Below are positions 1 to 7,313 of a stretch of 64,000 nt of DNA, piece by piece (positions within the stretch are counted from its first letter, which is position 1; each line of letters opens with the position of its first letter). The stretch lies in the NCBI GenBank assembly GCA_016788905.1, contig JAEURZ010000005.1, forward strand, positions 1 to 64,000, written 5' to 3'. The notes beneath the pieces were generated by a model. That model made no database searches and was not told the DNA's origin. It saw nothing but the letters and a program-made list of their open reading frames with translations. This DNA is from Elusimicrobiota bacterium (GTDB lineage Bacteria > Elusimicrobiota > Elusimicrobia > FEN-1173). Made by a program: the position numbers and the translations under genes.

Positions 1-159
1 CAGAAGGTGAAAATGATTTGGCATCAAGACCCAGGCGAGACATCGGCATTTCGACTTTTCCAAACCAATTCGCAGACTGAGAGACGTCTCTTTGTTTTCC
101 CCGGTTATGCGCCATTAGAGAATCCCCAGCAAAACGTCGTAATCCCTTCCCCAGCCTAA
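1..159 (+). CDS. C-terminal end of an unrecognised gene cut by the window edge
   Basis: Frame 1 is open from the first base to a TAA at 157-159 (52 codons). It starts inside a gene, so no start codon is visible. The tail reads as a plausible soluble protein end (KMIWHQDPGE, then PLENPQQNVV) but I do not recognise the family. It lies upstream of the IS21-linked ORF in the same orientation. A chance open frame of this length is possible, so this is a weak call. The 75 bases between its stop and the next gene show only a Shine-Dalgarno-like GAGGGGG. Confidence 0.3.
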   Translation, partial: QKVKMIWHQDPGETSAFRLFQTNSQTERRLFVFPGYAPLENPQQNVVIPSPA

Positions 160-234
160 CCTGGCTGTAAAGAAACAAATCTCGACTAAATAGTGATGTG
201 GTGGCACCCTTGACTTAATGAGGGGGTGACGGCC

Positions 235-699
235 ATGAAGAGACGACGTTGCATGATTTGTGGGGAAGGGTATGTTCCGGACGCCCGTACCCGCAGGATT
301 CAAAAGGCGTGTGGAAAGCTCTCCTGCCGGCGCGCCCGAAAAAAGCTGGCCGATCAGGGGTGGCGGGCCAAAAACCCCGGTTATTGTTCAGGGCGAGTAG
401 GTAAAATGCGGACGTGGGCGCTGGAATACCCCACGTATTGGAAAGACTACCGCGCCAGCCACCCGGACTACACCCAAAGAAACCGCAATCAAACGCGCGA
501 GAGAATGCGGGTATCGCGATGTGTGTTTGCAAAGCAAGACGCGATGCGACGGGATCCCGTCGGATACTTGGCGATGTTGAGACCCCCGGCCTTGTTTGCA
601 AAACAAGACGCGATGGCGGGGTCTGTCGACGGAATTGTCTCTTTTCTGGTGGATCGGGAGGTGTTTGCAAAACCAAACGATATGGTTTCCATGGGGTAA
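235..699 (+). CDS. Small zinc-binding-like protein associated with the IS21 element
   Basis: A basic protein of about 154 residues with four cysteines near the N-terminus, CMIC then C-x4-C (CGKLSC), consistent with a small zinc ribbon. Basic and aromatic residues follow (YWKDYRASHPDY). ATG 235 is chosen because GAGGGGG lies just upstream; a GTG at 226 is also in frame. The last third is unusual. It contains three related octapeptides (VFAKQDAM, LFAKQDAM, VFAKPNDM) spaced 23 residues apart, which are the IS21 terminal repeats read in frame. The ORF therefore overlaps the left end of the element and stops 18 bases before istA. A homologous, shorter ORF lies beyond istB in inverted orientation. 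I recall similar ORFs beside IS21 elements in other bacteria, with no function known to me. DNA binding is only an inference. Confidence 0.6.
   Translation: MKRRRCMICGEGYVPDARTRRIQKACGKLSCRRARKKLADQGWRAKNPGYCSGRVGKMRTWALEYPTYWKDYRASHPDYTQRNRNQTRERMRVSRCVFAKQDAMRRDPVGYLAMLRPPALFAKQDAMAGSVDGIVSFLVDREVFAKPNDMVSMG
524..684 (+). repeat. Three 23-bp direct repeats with a 69-bp period (IS21 left end)
   Basis: Copies start at 524, 593 and 662, each beginning TGTTTGCAAA. Copies 1 and 2 differ at one position (AAGC versus AAAC) and share the tail AAGACGCGATG. Copy 3 is more diverged after the first 13 bases. The period is exactly 69 bp both times. The array sits immediately upstream of istA, where IS21-type elements carry multiple transposase binding sites. 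It is also in frame with the preceding small ORF. Confidence 0.8.
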
Positions 700-717
700 C
701 TGTGGCATCATAAACCC

Positions 718-2205
718 ATGAACGCAGAACTCTGGGCAGAAATCCGACGGCTACACAGGACCGAAAAAGTCCCCATTGCTCATATCGCCAGGCGCCTGAA
801 TCTCGACAGGAAAACCGTTCGGCGAGCGCTTCGCTCGGAGCGGGTGCCGGTGGTGACCCGCGCCTGTGGACCATCGCGGGTGGCCCCCTTCGCGTCGTAT
901 CTTGTTGAACGCCTTGTGGACTACCCCAAACTGCCGGCCCCTGTCCTTTTGCGGGAGCTTCACAATCAGGGATTCCGCGGGAGCCTTCGCATCCTCCAAC
1001 GACACCTGCGTGACCTGCGGGTGAAAGTCAAACCGGTCTTCCTCCGCATCGAAACACCCCCCGGCCAACAAGCCCAGTGCGATTGGGCGCATTGTGGCTC
1101 CGTTTTGGTTGGCAAGACCCGGCGAAACTTATCCGCGTTCGTTATGGTCCTCAGCTATTCACGATTGATGTATGTGGAATTCACTCTGTCCCAGTGCCTG
1201 GAAGATTTTGTTCAGTGCCACATCAATGCCTTCCGCGCCTTTGGCGGGATTCCCACTAAAATTCTTTATGACAATCTTCGCCAGGTTGTTCTCTCCCGCT
1301 TTGGCGCCGATATTCGGTTCAACCCGTCGTTCATGGAATTCGCAGGGGTCTTTGGATTCCAGCCTGTCCCCTGCAACATTGCCCGGGGCAATGAGAAAGG
1401 GAAAGTCGAAAATGGCATTTATTTTCTACGGGCAAACTTTCTGGCAGGTCGCATGCCAGCGTGGCCGGAGATTAATAAAGACGTTCAGAGATGGCTCGAT
1501 GACAGCGCCAATGTTCGAATCCACAGAACCACCCGTGAACGCCCTATCGATCGTCTGACCCACGAAAAGCCATTCCTTTTGCTTCTTCCCACACGGCCCT
1601 ATGATTCTCGTGTCACCCGCGCCGTCCGCTCCAGCCATCAGGCCCTCGTCCGATTTGACGCCAACTTCTATTCCGTTCCCCACAAAGACGCTTATAAAAC
1701 GTTGGTTCTTAAGGCGACCCCCACCGACGTCCACCTTTTTTTGGATTCCCAAGAGATCGCTTCACACAAACGCTCCTACGATCGCGGGCAGGTGATCGAC
1801 AATCCTAAACACTTTGAAGGCATTCTCGCCACAAAAAGAAAATATTTTCACACCATTCTCCACAAACGGTTTGCGGAATTGGGTCCCATCGCCAAAACCT
1901 TTCTCGATGGCTTGGTGGCCGCCCAGCTCCCCCCGATCCGACACCTTCGGCACATCCTGACCCTTGTCACCACCTATGGCAAAAATGAAGTCGGTTCCGC
2001 CATGGAACACGCCATCACCTGCAATGCTTTTGGTTCCTCCTACGTAGAGAACATTCTCTTGCAACGCCGCGCCGCCAACGGACTACCGGAACTTCCTACG
2101 CTAGAGATTCCGCAACAGCCAGAATGGAATGAGATCGAAACCCCGGACCCTGATTTGAACATCTATGACTTGGATTCCGATCCCACAGGAGGTCCCTCCG
2201 CGTGA
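718..2205 (+). CDS. istA: IS21 family transposase IstA
   Basis: The 495-residue DDE transposase cuts and joins element ends together with IstB. An N-terminal helix-turn-helix (about residues 18-38, AHIARRLNLDRKTVRRAL) precedes an rve integrase core. The likely catalytic triad is Asp122 in QCDWAHCG, Asp185 in LYDNLRQ and Glu231 in GKVEN. The Asp-Glu spacing and the GKVEN context are typical of IS21. A C-terminal beta-barrel-like domain and an acidic tail follow. The length is normal for the family and there is no internal stop. The start at ATG 718 lies 34 bases after the last terminal repeat. The stop TGA overlaps the istB GTG (GTGA), suggesting translational coupling. Confidence 0.95.
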   Translation: MNAELWAEIRRLHRTEKVPIAHIARRLNLDRKTVRRALRSERVPVVTRACGPSRVAPFASYLVERLVDYPKLPAPVLLRELHNQGFRGSLRILQRHLRDLRVKVKPVFLRIETPPGQQAQCDWAHCGSVLVGKTRRNLSAFVMVLSYSRLMYVEFTLSQCLEDFVQCHINAFRAFGGIPTKILYDNLRQVVLSRFGADIRFNPSFMEFAGVFGFQPVPCNIARGNEKGKVENGIYFLRANFLAGRMPAWPEINKDVQRWLDDSANVRIHRTTRERPIDRLTHEKPFLLLLPTRPYDSRVTRAVRSSHQALVRFDANFYSVPHKDAYKTLVLKATPTDVHLFLDSQEIASHKRSYDRGQVIDNPKHFEGILATKRKYFHTILHKRFAELGPIAKTFLDGLVAAQLPPIRHLRHILTLVTTYGKNEVGSAMEHAITCNAFGSSYVENILLQRRAANGLPELPTLEIPQQPEWNEIETPDPDLNIYDLDSDPTGGPSA

Positions 2206-2990
2206 GGCAGCGTTCACCGCCCATCGTTCTTAAATCCGCCCCGGATACCATCCCCACTATGCTCGACTACCTCAACCTCCCCATCAGCGCGGAATCCTAC
2301 GCCGATCTTCTGGCGAAGGCAGGGAAAGACAATTTGTCCCACGAAACTTTCTTGAAACGTTTGTTGTCCAACGAGGTGAGCGCCAAATTTGAGCGCCAGG
2401 TTCAATCCCGCCTACGCCAGGCACGGTTTCCCTCCATCAAAACCCTCGACGCCTTTGACTGGGCCCATCCCACGGCCATCCCGCGGGCCAAAATCATCGA
2501 GGCCTTTGAGCTCCGATTTGTTGAGAAATGCGAAGGGCTGGTGTTTATTGCCGGCAACGGCTTGGGCAAAACCCATCTGGCAACAGCGCTGGGTCACAGA
2601 GCCGCCCTCGCCGGGGTGAGGACCCTCTTCACCAAGGCCGTCGATATGGTCAACCATCTTCAGGCCTCCCAGGCCGACCATAGCCTCCACAAAACCATGA
2701 AGCTCTACACCCATCCCCCCTTGCTGATCATTGATGAACTGGGGAGGCTGTCCTTAGACCAAAAACAAGGCGAGTTCCTCTTCAATGTCGTCGACGCCCG
2801 CTATGAAAGAGCCTCCACGGTCATTACGACCAACCGAGCCTTCAAAGACTGGGGAAAAATATTCCACGACATGGTCTGCGCCAAAGGCATCATCGACCGC
2901 CTCGTCCACCATTCCGACGTGATCCGTATCGAAGGAACCTCCTATCGCCTCAAAAACCGTAAAACCCAGTCTCTAGCCGAATCGGAATAA
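2202..2990 (+). CDS. istB: IS21 helper ATPase IstB
   Basis: A DnaC/DnaA-like AAA+ ATPase that assists IstA in target selection and strand transfer. Walker A is GNGLGKTH (residues 118-125 from the GTG start) and Walker B is LLIIDELG (about 174-181). A sensor I-type stretch (VITTNRAFKDW) and the C-terminal region HSDVIRIEGTSYRLK match the family. The GTG at 2202 overlaps the istA stop by 4 nt. The alternative ATG at 2259 would remove 19 residues and give an N-terminus (MLDYLNLP) closer to typical IstB, so the start is not certain. The second glycine of the usual GxxGxGKT motif is replaced by Asn-Gly-Leu, which is unusual but keeps GKT. Confidence 0.93.
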   Translation: MRQRSPPIVLKSAPDTIPTMLDYLNLPISAESYADLLAKAGKDNLSHETFLKRLLSNEVSAKFERQVQSRLRQARFPSIKTLDAFDWAHPTAIPRAKIIEAFELRFVEKCEGLVFIAGNGLGKTHLATALGHRAALAGVRTLFTKAVDMVNHLQASQADHSLHKTMKLYTHPPLLIIDELGRLSLDQKQGEFLFNVVDARYERASTVITTNRAFKDWGKIFHDMVCAKGIIDRLVHHSDVIRIEGTSYRLKNRKTQSLAESE

Positions 2991-3121
2991 TTCATCCAGT
3001 GAGGTCATTCAATGGAATCCAGGTTTGTTTTTTTAAGCCTATGGAAGGATGCTCTACGCCCATCCTCGGGGGGATGGGGAACTTTCAACGACGCAAAATG
3101 AGGATTTTTGCGCGACGCCGC
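2991..3121. other. Intergenic DNA after istB with a hairpin; probable right end of the IS
   Basis: Contains a hairpin at 3059-3078 (arms CCCATCC / GGATGGG, 6-nt loop) without a T-tract. An AT-rich interrupted palindrome at about 3098-3116 (CGCAAAA ... TTTTGCG) follows. Either could belong to the right end of the IS21 element. No copy of the left 23-bp repeat is recognisable here. Confidence 0.45.
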
Positions 3122-3367
3122 TCAGTAATCTGGATGTTTTGAGCGACAGGTAGCCCAATAGTGCTTTTCCTTGGCCCAGCTTCCGTGTTTAGAGGCTCGG
3201 GCCACATCCGTTTCCCGGCCGTTTTTGCTCCACCAACGGCGGTGCGATGCCAACCGACTTTCACGGCGGTATTGCGCATGGGAACAATATTTTTGGGAAG
3301 CGGCAAAGCGGGGATCCGACTGAAACCAACGGTGACAATGATGACAACGCCTCTTCGGGATTTTCAT
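3122..3367 (-). pseudogene. Inverted, truncated homologue of the small zinc-binding ORF
   Basis: The 81-residue frame aligns along its length with the ORF at 235-699. Shared features are an RRC-x2-C start, F/Y-x2-D-x-R, a QK-x-C segment, W-x-K-N, and the terminal YW-x2-(Y/C)R-x2-HPDY. It stops at TGA right after HPDY, so it lacks the AKQDAM tail of the left copy. The fourth zinc-ligand cysteine is tyrosine here (TGC to TAC, one base). ATG 3367 is preceded by GGAGAG at good spacing, so it could still be expressed. The missing cysteine and the short tail suggest a decaying copy. It lies in inverted orientation on the far side of istAB. Confidence 0.5.
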
Positions 3368-3873
3368 GGCAGGGCTCTCCTGCCACAAGTATGTCCCCAG
3401 AACCGGCAGAGGGGGTCATGGAAGAAATTGTTGGCTTACAAATCCAGGGCAAACAACCAAAAGAGGCCTAAGAAAATAAAGTTGAAGAAATCGCCCCTAT
3501 TGCAATGGGGAAATGTCCCGGGGGAGAAACCGCCCCCGGGGTCGCGAGTTCTGCGACCGCCCGCCCCCGCACGCGGTTAAAAAATAAATCACAACCCCAG
3601 CCCTTTTTTGCCCCCTCCAAAATTCACCCCCCATTTTTTACCGTTTTGGTGAAAGGGCGTCCATCAGTCAAAGGGCCTTATCGGTTTATCTGGGGAACAG
3701 CGAGAAATGATTTTAAGGGGTAGGATCGTTGCTCCCGTTTAAGTCGACGAGAGATCGAATATGGGGGAATTAATCAGGACCTCTTTGATCCTGCTATTCC
3801 GTTAGACTCCATCAGTTCACGGCTCTTGACAGCTTTCAAAAGAATCGGCCAGGATAGGATTTAGCCTACGTCA
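3368..3873. other. 506-bp stretch without a convincing gene
   Basis: No frame here has both a plausible start and protein-like composition; the longest (3505-3723, plus) is rich in Pro/Arg from GC-rich hairpin DNA. The stretch holds three consecutive hairpins (3494-3558), a run of T-rich tracts (about 3603-3645), and a further weak hairpin (CAGGA ... TCCTG) near 3775-3795. It separates IS21-associated DNA from the 3' end of the Gld-like operon and may be remnant mobile DNA. Confidence 0.5.
3494..3558. repeat. Cluster of three consecutive inverted repeats
   Basis: Three hairpins lie almost back to back: 3494-3510 (CCCC-T-ATTGCAAT-GGGG), 3517-3540 (CCCGGGGG / CCCCCGGG, 8-nt loop), and 3540-3558 (GGTCGC / GCGACC, 7-nt loop). 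The middle stem is 8 bp of pure G/C. A T-rich region begins about 40 bases further on. The function is unknown. Confidence 0.6.
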
Positions 3874-4434
3874 TCACGGGTTGCTGGTTGTGCCTACCGC
3901 TGGAACAGAAGACGTGTTGACTTCCCAATCCGTGGGATTGGTGGATAATTCATGGGCAGAAAACTCTTCCAGAACAATCTTCTTTGAATCGGCCGGGCGC
4001 AGATGGGCTTTTCGGAATTCGGGGGAGGAACCCACGTAAACGGTTTCTTTCTCTTTTTCTTTTCTAAAAAAAACCACTTTCTTTTCAAACTCCGTCTCGG
4101 AAACCTTGAGCCGTTTTTGAGCGGAGGTTGTGTCCGCCACGGGCCAGGACTTTTTTAATCCCACAAGCTTCTCGATGGTTTGAGCCATTTTTTCGGGAGA
4201 CACAACAATACCGGCCCGTTCAGGGATCACCCATTTTCCATCGGTGTAAGTGAGCGTCAGCGGAGGTTTTAGGGGTTCGGTAATGGTGACTTTATCGTAG
4301 TCTCCCTTTTCGATACCCAACAGAGATTCGCTGGATTCGAAAGCCCCACTCCCGCGTCGATTCAAAAAGAAGACACCCGCCAGGAAAATTTGCCCAACCA
4401 GGAGACCCAACAACAGTTTCGATTTGATGTTCAT
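3874..4434 (-). CDS. DUF4340-like membrane-anchored protein, short form
   Basis: A 186-residue protein with one N-terminal transmembrane segment (about 7-24) and a periplasmic domain. The domain shows the DUF4340 pattern: a beta-rich stretch with DGKWVI, then VVADTTSAQKRLKVSE-like and VYVGSS segments. DUF4340 proteins commonly sit beside GldF/GldG-type ABC permeases. Here the start overlaps the stop of the fused permease by 4 nt (ATGA), so the two are translationally coupled. Family members are usually 300 residues or more, so this one ends early, after about one repeat unit. It ends at a normal TGA with no visible downstream continuation. It is the last gene of the operon. Confidence 0.75.
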   Translation of the reverse strand: MNIKSKLLLGLLVGQIFLAGVFFLNRRGSGAFESSESLLGIEKGDYDKVTITEPLKPPLTLTYTDGKWVIPERAGIVVSPEKMAQTIEKLVGLKKSWPVADTTSAQKRLKVSETEFEKKVVFFRKEKEKETVYVGSSPEFRKAHLRPADSKKIVLEEFSAHELSTNPTDWEVNTSSVPAVGTTSNP

Positions 4435-7313
4435 GAGGACGCCCTCCGCTCCGCAAGGATCATGGGGATTTTAGCCAAATGACGGCGACGCCGGCCACGG
4501 GTGACACCCCACAGTCCGGTTAAACCGGCCAAGGCCAGCCCGTAGTTCAGGTATTCCCAGAAAATTCGTTTGGATCGGGTCATGGGGTTTAAGACCCGGG
4601 CGAATTGGCCCCGTCCCCGAATGGTCAAAAGTCCCCGATCTTCCAGAGACCAATCCACCACATTTTCCGCAAATTGAAGAGAATTCAGATAGGGCGTTCG
4701 ACCGACCGAACTCGTAAACCGCAAGATTTCGTCGGTCATGAAATCGTTCGACCCAACGATGATCAAGCGAGCGGATTCGGCCGATTTTTCAATGACAGAA
4801 CTAAACACCACCTCTTCCGGGGGTTTGGCTTTAGGATCTTTTTTCCCTTCCGGCAGAAGCGGTGACTTTTTCCCCTTAAAGAAAGATTCGAAGGTCCCTT
4901 CCACCGTGACCCCGATGGGTTGAGCGCCACGGGGCCCGCTCGGGGTAAACCCAAAGGACTTGTTGGGTTGGGACGTGGGGAGCACACTGGTGGACGCCGA
5001 CGTCCAAGCTTCCGGTGAACTCTTCAACAGGTCCGTCACCTGTCGACCGATATTCTTTTCCTTGTCCACCAGAACAGGGGCCGCCCAGTGAACCGTCATT
5101 TGGGGAAGGCCATCGGTTACCACATTCCCGGCCAATCCCGGCCCCCGAACATCCACAAAGTAGGGATAGTTGATCAGTTGCATATCCTGGAACACAAAGG
5201 GCCCCACACGCCGTTCCACAGGAAGAGGGAAGGGTGTGTTTTGCGGGTCCAAAACCATTTGCTGATCTTGCGAGATCCCCTGGTGACCCAACCATTCCTC
5301 CAACCCACTCTTTTGAAAAGTCACCGCTAAGGGACTCGTTTTGACGTTGAACGGGGAAGTGAACAGGACCACCGTCCCCCCTTTCATGAGGAACTGATCC
5401 ACAGCAAACACTTGCTTTTCGTCCATGTCTTTGGGCGCAACCACGAACAGAAGATCCGTTTCACCCGGAACACGACCGTCTTTTAAATCCACCGGAACCA
5501 CCGAATGGTTTTGGGTTAACTTGTTTTTGAGCTGTTCAAACGTCTTTTCCGGTTTCATGGCGAACCCGTCGGCCGGGGTGTAGTGGGGTTCCGGAGGTGC
5601 CGTGACGAGGGCTACGGTTTTCAAAAAGCCCGTGGAGTAGCGTTTCAGCCCAGATTCAATGCTTTGGCGAAACCCCGCCGCGGTCAAATCTTTGGGAAGA
5701 GGAATCATCACGGCCTTTTTCCCATCGTTTAAGAGAAGTGAGAAATAAAACGTTTGGGTGTCGAAAAGCGACGCGCGTAGGGGTTGAATCCCGAACTTTT
5801 TCGCCAGGTCTTGGGCGAGAGCCCCATCCCCTTCGCGGGGATCTTTGAACAGGGGAGTAAACTTTTCTCCCGCGTCTTTCTTCATTTCTTCCAAAATCCC
5901 CACGATTTGACCACGAAATTCCCGAAAGGATTCCGGCAATTCTTTGTCGGGAGAAATGTAACAGGTCAACGTCACCGGTTGGTGAAGTGTGGCGAACAGA
6001 TCGGATTCGCTCTGGTATCCTTGAAGAACTTTTTTAATCGCCCGTGTCACATCGTATTCAGGGTTTCGCAGTTCCACATTAATTTTCGTCTCGGTCTCTT
6101 GTTTCACGTCGATCAAACTGTCAAAACCGAGCACTTCATGCCGGTCTCCATACCGAACGAGGATATTAAAATAGGAGTTCACCAATCCGGATTGGTATTT
6201 GTCGGCCACTTGGAACGGAACAGGTTTAATCCCATATTTCTCCGCCGCTTCTTTTTCCAGAGCCGGTTGTTCCATGGGGTCGATAAATTCCGAGCGCACA
6301 CGCCCGCCAGATACCGTTTGGTATTCCAAGATCAGATCCCGTATCCGCGGAACCAGGGGGGCCAAGAGAGGATGTGTTTTGGCGCTAAAATAGCCCCGAA
6401 TCAACAAGGGTTCGCGCAATTGGGAGAGAACACCTTTCGTGGCGGGTGAAATGGAATAGACCTTTCCCTTCGTCATGTCTGTGCGCAAAAAAGCGACGGG
6501 TTTCAGCCACAGGTTCGCCGCCAAAAAGTTGGCGCAAAGAAGCCCCGTGGTCAAAAGAGCCGTTTTGTGGTTCGGGCGCGCCTGTTCCCGCGACCAGCGA
6601 AGGGTTTCAAGAGCATAGGTGTTTAACGCCAAGAAAACCGCCGAAAGGCTCACGTAGTAATAGATGTCACGGATATCCAAAACCCCACGGGTGATGGACT
6701 CGAAGCGGGACCCGGTGCCCAAAAGTTTAAGGGTTTCGGACCCCTGGTTTCCCACAAACGCCGTGAGCAGGTCGGACCCCACCACATAAAACGCCGCCCC
6801 CGCTAAAACGGAGAGAATTAAACTGACGATTTGACTATCGGTTTTGCTCGAGATATAGAGTCCCACCGCCGCGTAGGCCGCCGCTAAAAAACAGGCCGCC
6901 AGATACCCACCGAGGACAGGGCCCCAATCCAACGGCCCCATAAAAGAGACGGTGATCGGAAGCGGCAAGGTGAGCGCGAGGGCGGTCACAGCCAAAAGCC
7001 AACAAGCTAAAAACTTACCCAAAACCAAATCCGTTGTTTTGACCGGCAATGTCATAAGAAATTCAAGGGTCCCCATACGCCGCTCTTCGCTCCACATCCG
7101 CATGGTGACAGCGCTCATAAGGAAAATAAGCAAAACCGGCATCCATTCAAAAAGAGGCCGAACGTCCGCCAGGTTCCGAGCGAAAAAAGTGTCCACCCAG
7201 AAAAAGGCAAAAAGAGTCACAGCCAAAAAAGCCCCTAAAAAAATGTAAGCGGTCGGCGACCCGAAAAGACTGGCCCATTCTTTCCGAGCGACGCGCACGA
7301 TATTGTTTTTCAT
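4431..7313 (-). CDS. Fused GldF-GldG type ABC transporter permease / auxiliary protein
   Basis: A 960-residue fusion. Residues 1 to about 250 form an ABC-2 permease with six membrane segments (ARKEWASLFGSPTAYIF at the start, EERRMGTLEFLMTLPV cytoplasmic motif). A seventh segment near 255-272 leads into a large extracytoplasmic GldG-like domain (ABC_transp_aux). A last membrane helix lies near 925-945 with a basic cytoplasmic tail. In Bacteroidota GldF and GldG are separate genes supporting gliding; outside that group such transporters occur without gliding and their substrate is unknown. The gene overlaps the ATPase gene upstream and the DUF4340 gene downstream by 4 nt each, so all three form one exporter operon. 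Confidence 0.88.
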   Translation of the reverse strand: MKNNIVRVARKEWASLFGSPTAYIFLGAFLAVTLFAFFWVDTFFARNLADVRPLFEWMPVLLIFLMSAVTMRMWSEERRMGTLEFLMTLPVKTTDLVLGKFLACWLLAVTALALTLPLPITVSFMGPLDWGPVLGGYLAACFLAAAYAAVGLYISSKTDSQIVSLILSVLAGAAFYVVGSDLLTAFVGNQGSETLKLLGTGSRFESITRGVLDIRDIYYYVSLSAVFLALNTYALETLRWSREQARPNHKTALLTTGLLCANFLAANLWLKPVAFLRTDMTKGKVYSISPATKGVLSQLREPLLIRGYFSAKTHPLLAPLVPRIRDLILEYQTVSGGRVRSEFIDPMEQPALEKEAAEKYGIKPVPFQVADKYQSGLVNSYFNILVRYGDRHEVLGFDSLIDVKQETETKINVELRNPEYDVTRAIKKVLQGYQSESDLFATLHQPVTLTCYISPDKELPESFREFRGQIVGILEEMKKDAGEKFTPLFKDPREGDGALAQDLAKKFGIQPLRASLFDTQTFYFSLLLNDGKKAVMIPLPKDLTAAGFRQSIESGLKRYSTGFLKTVALVTAPPEPHYTPADGFAMKPEKTFEQLKNKLTQNHSVVPVDLKDGRVPGETDLLFVVAPKDMDEKQVFAVDQFLMKGGTVVLFTSPFNVKTSPLAVTFQKSGLEEWLGHQGISQDQQMVLDPQNTPFPLPVERRVGPFVFQDMQLINYPYFVDVRGPGLAGNVVTDGLPQMTVHWAAPVLVDKEKNIGRQVTDLLKSSPEAWTSASTSVLPTSQPNKSFGFTPSGPRGAQPIGVTVEGTFESFFKGKKSPLLPEGKKDPKAKPPEEVVFSSVIEKSAESARLIIVGSNDFMTDEILRFTSSVGRTPYLNSLQFAENVVDWSLEDRGLLTIRGRGQFARVLNPMTRSKRIFWEYLNYGLALAGLTGLWGVTRGRRRRHLAKIPMILAERRASS

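Larger units (their letters stand above)
524..2990 (+). mobile_element. IS21-family insertion sequence (istA-istB)
   Basis: The istA transposase and istB helper ATPase overlap by 4 nt, the standard two-gene layout of IS21. The left boundary is set at 524, where the first of three terminal repeats begins with TGTTTGC. IS21-family ends usually begin with TG and carry several subterminal transposase-binding repeats. The right boundary is not resolved: I found no clear inverted copy of the repeat after istB. The nearest candidate is the heptamer GCAAACA at 3449-3455. If that were the true end, the inverted small ORF at 3122-3367 would lie inside the element. Both genes look intact, so the element may be active. 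Confidence 0.85.

Noticed and set aside
524-684. Short regularly spaced repeats (23-bp units, 46-bp spacers), CRISPR-like
   Set aside because: Only three copies, diverging at the third; they lie at an IS21 end, are in a reading frame and no cas gene is present.
3505-3723. Plus-strand ORF of 72 codons after the hairpins
   Set aside because: Proline/arginine-rich product of GC-rich hairpin DNA, no ribosome site and no recognisable motif.
5784-6449. Plus-strand ORF of 221 codons opposite the GldFG gene
   Set aside because: Antisense shadow of a high-confidence 960-residue gene with no motif of its own.
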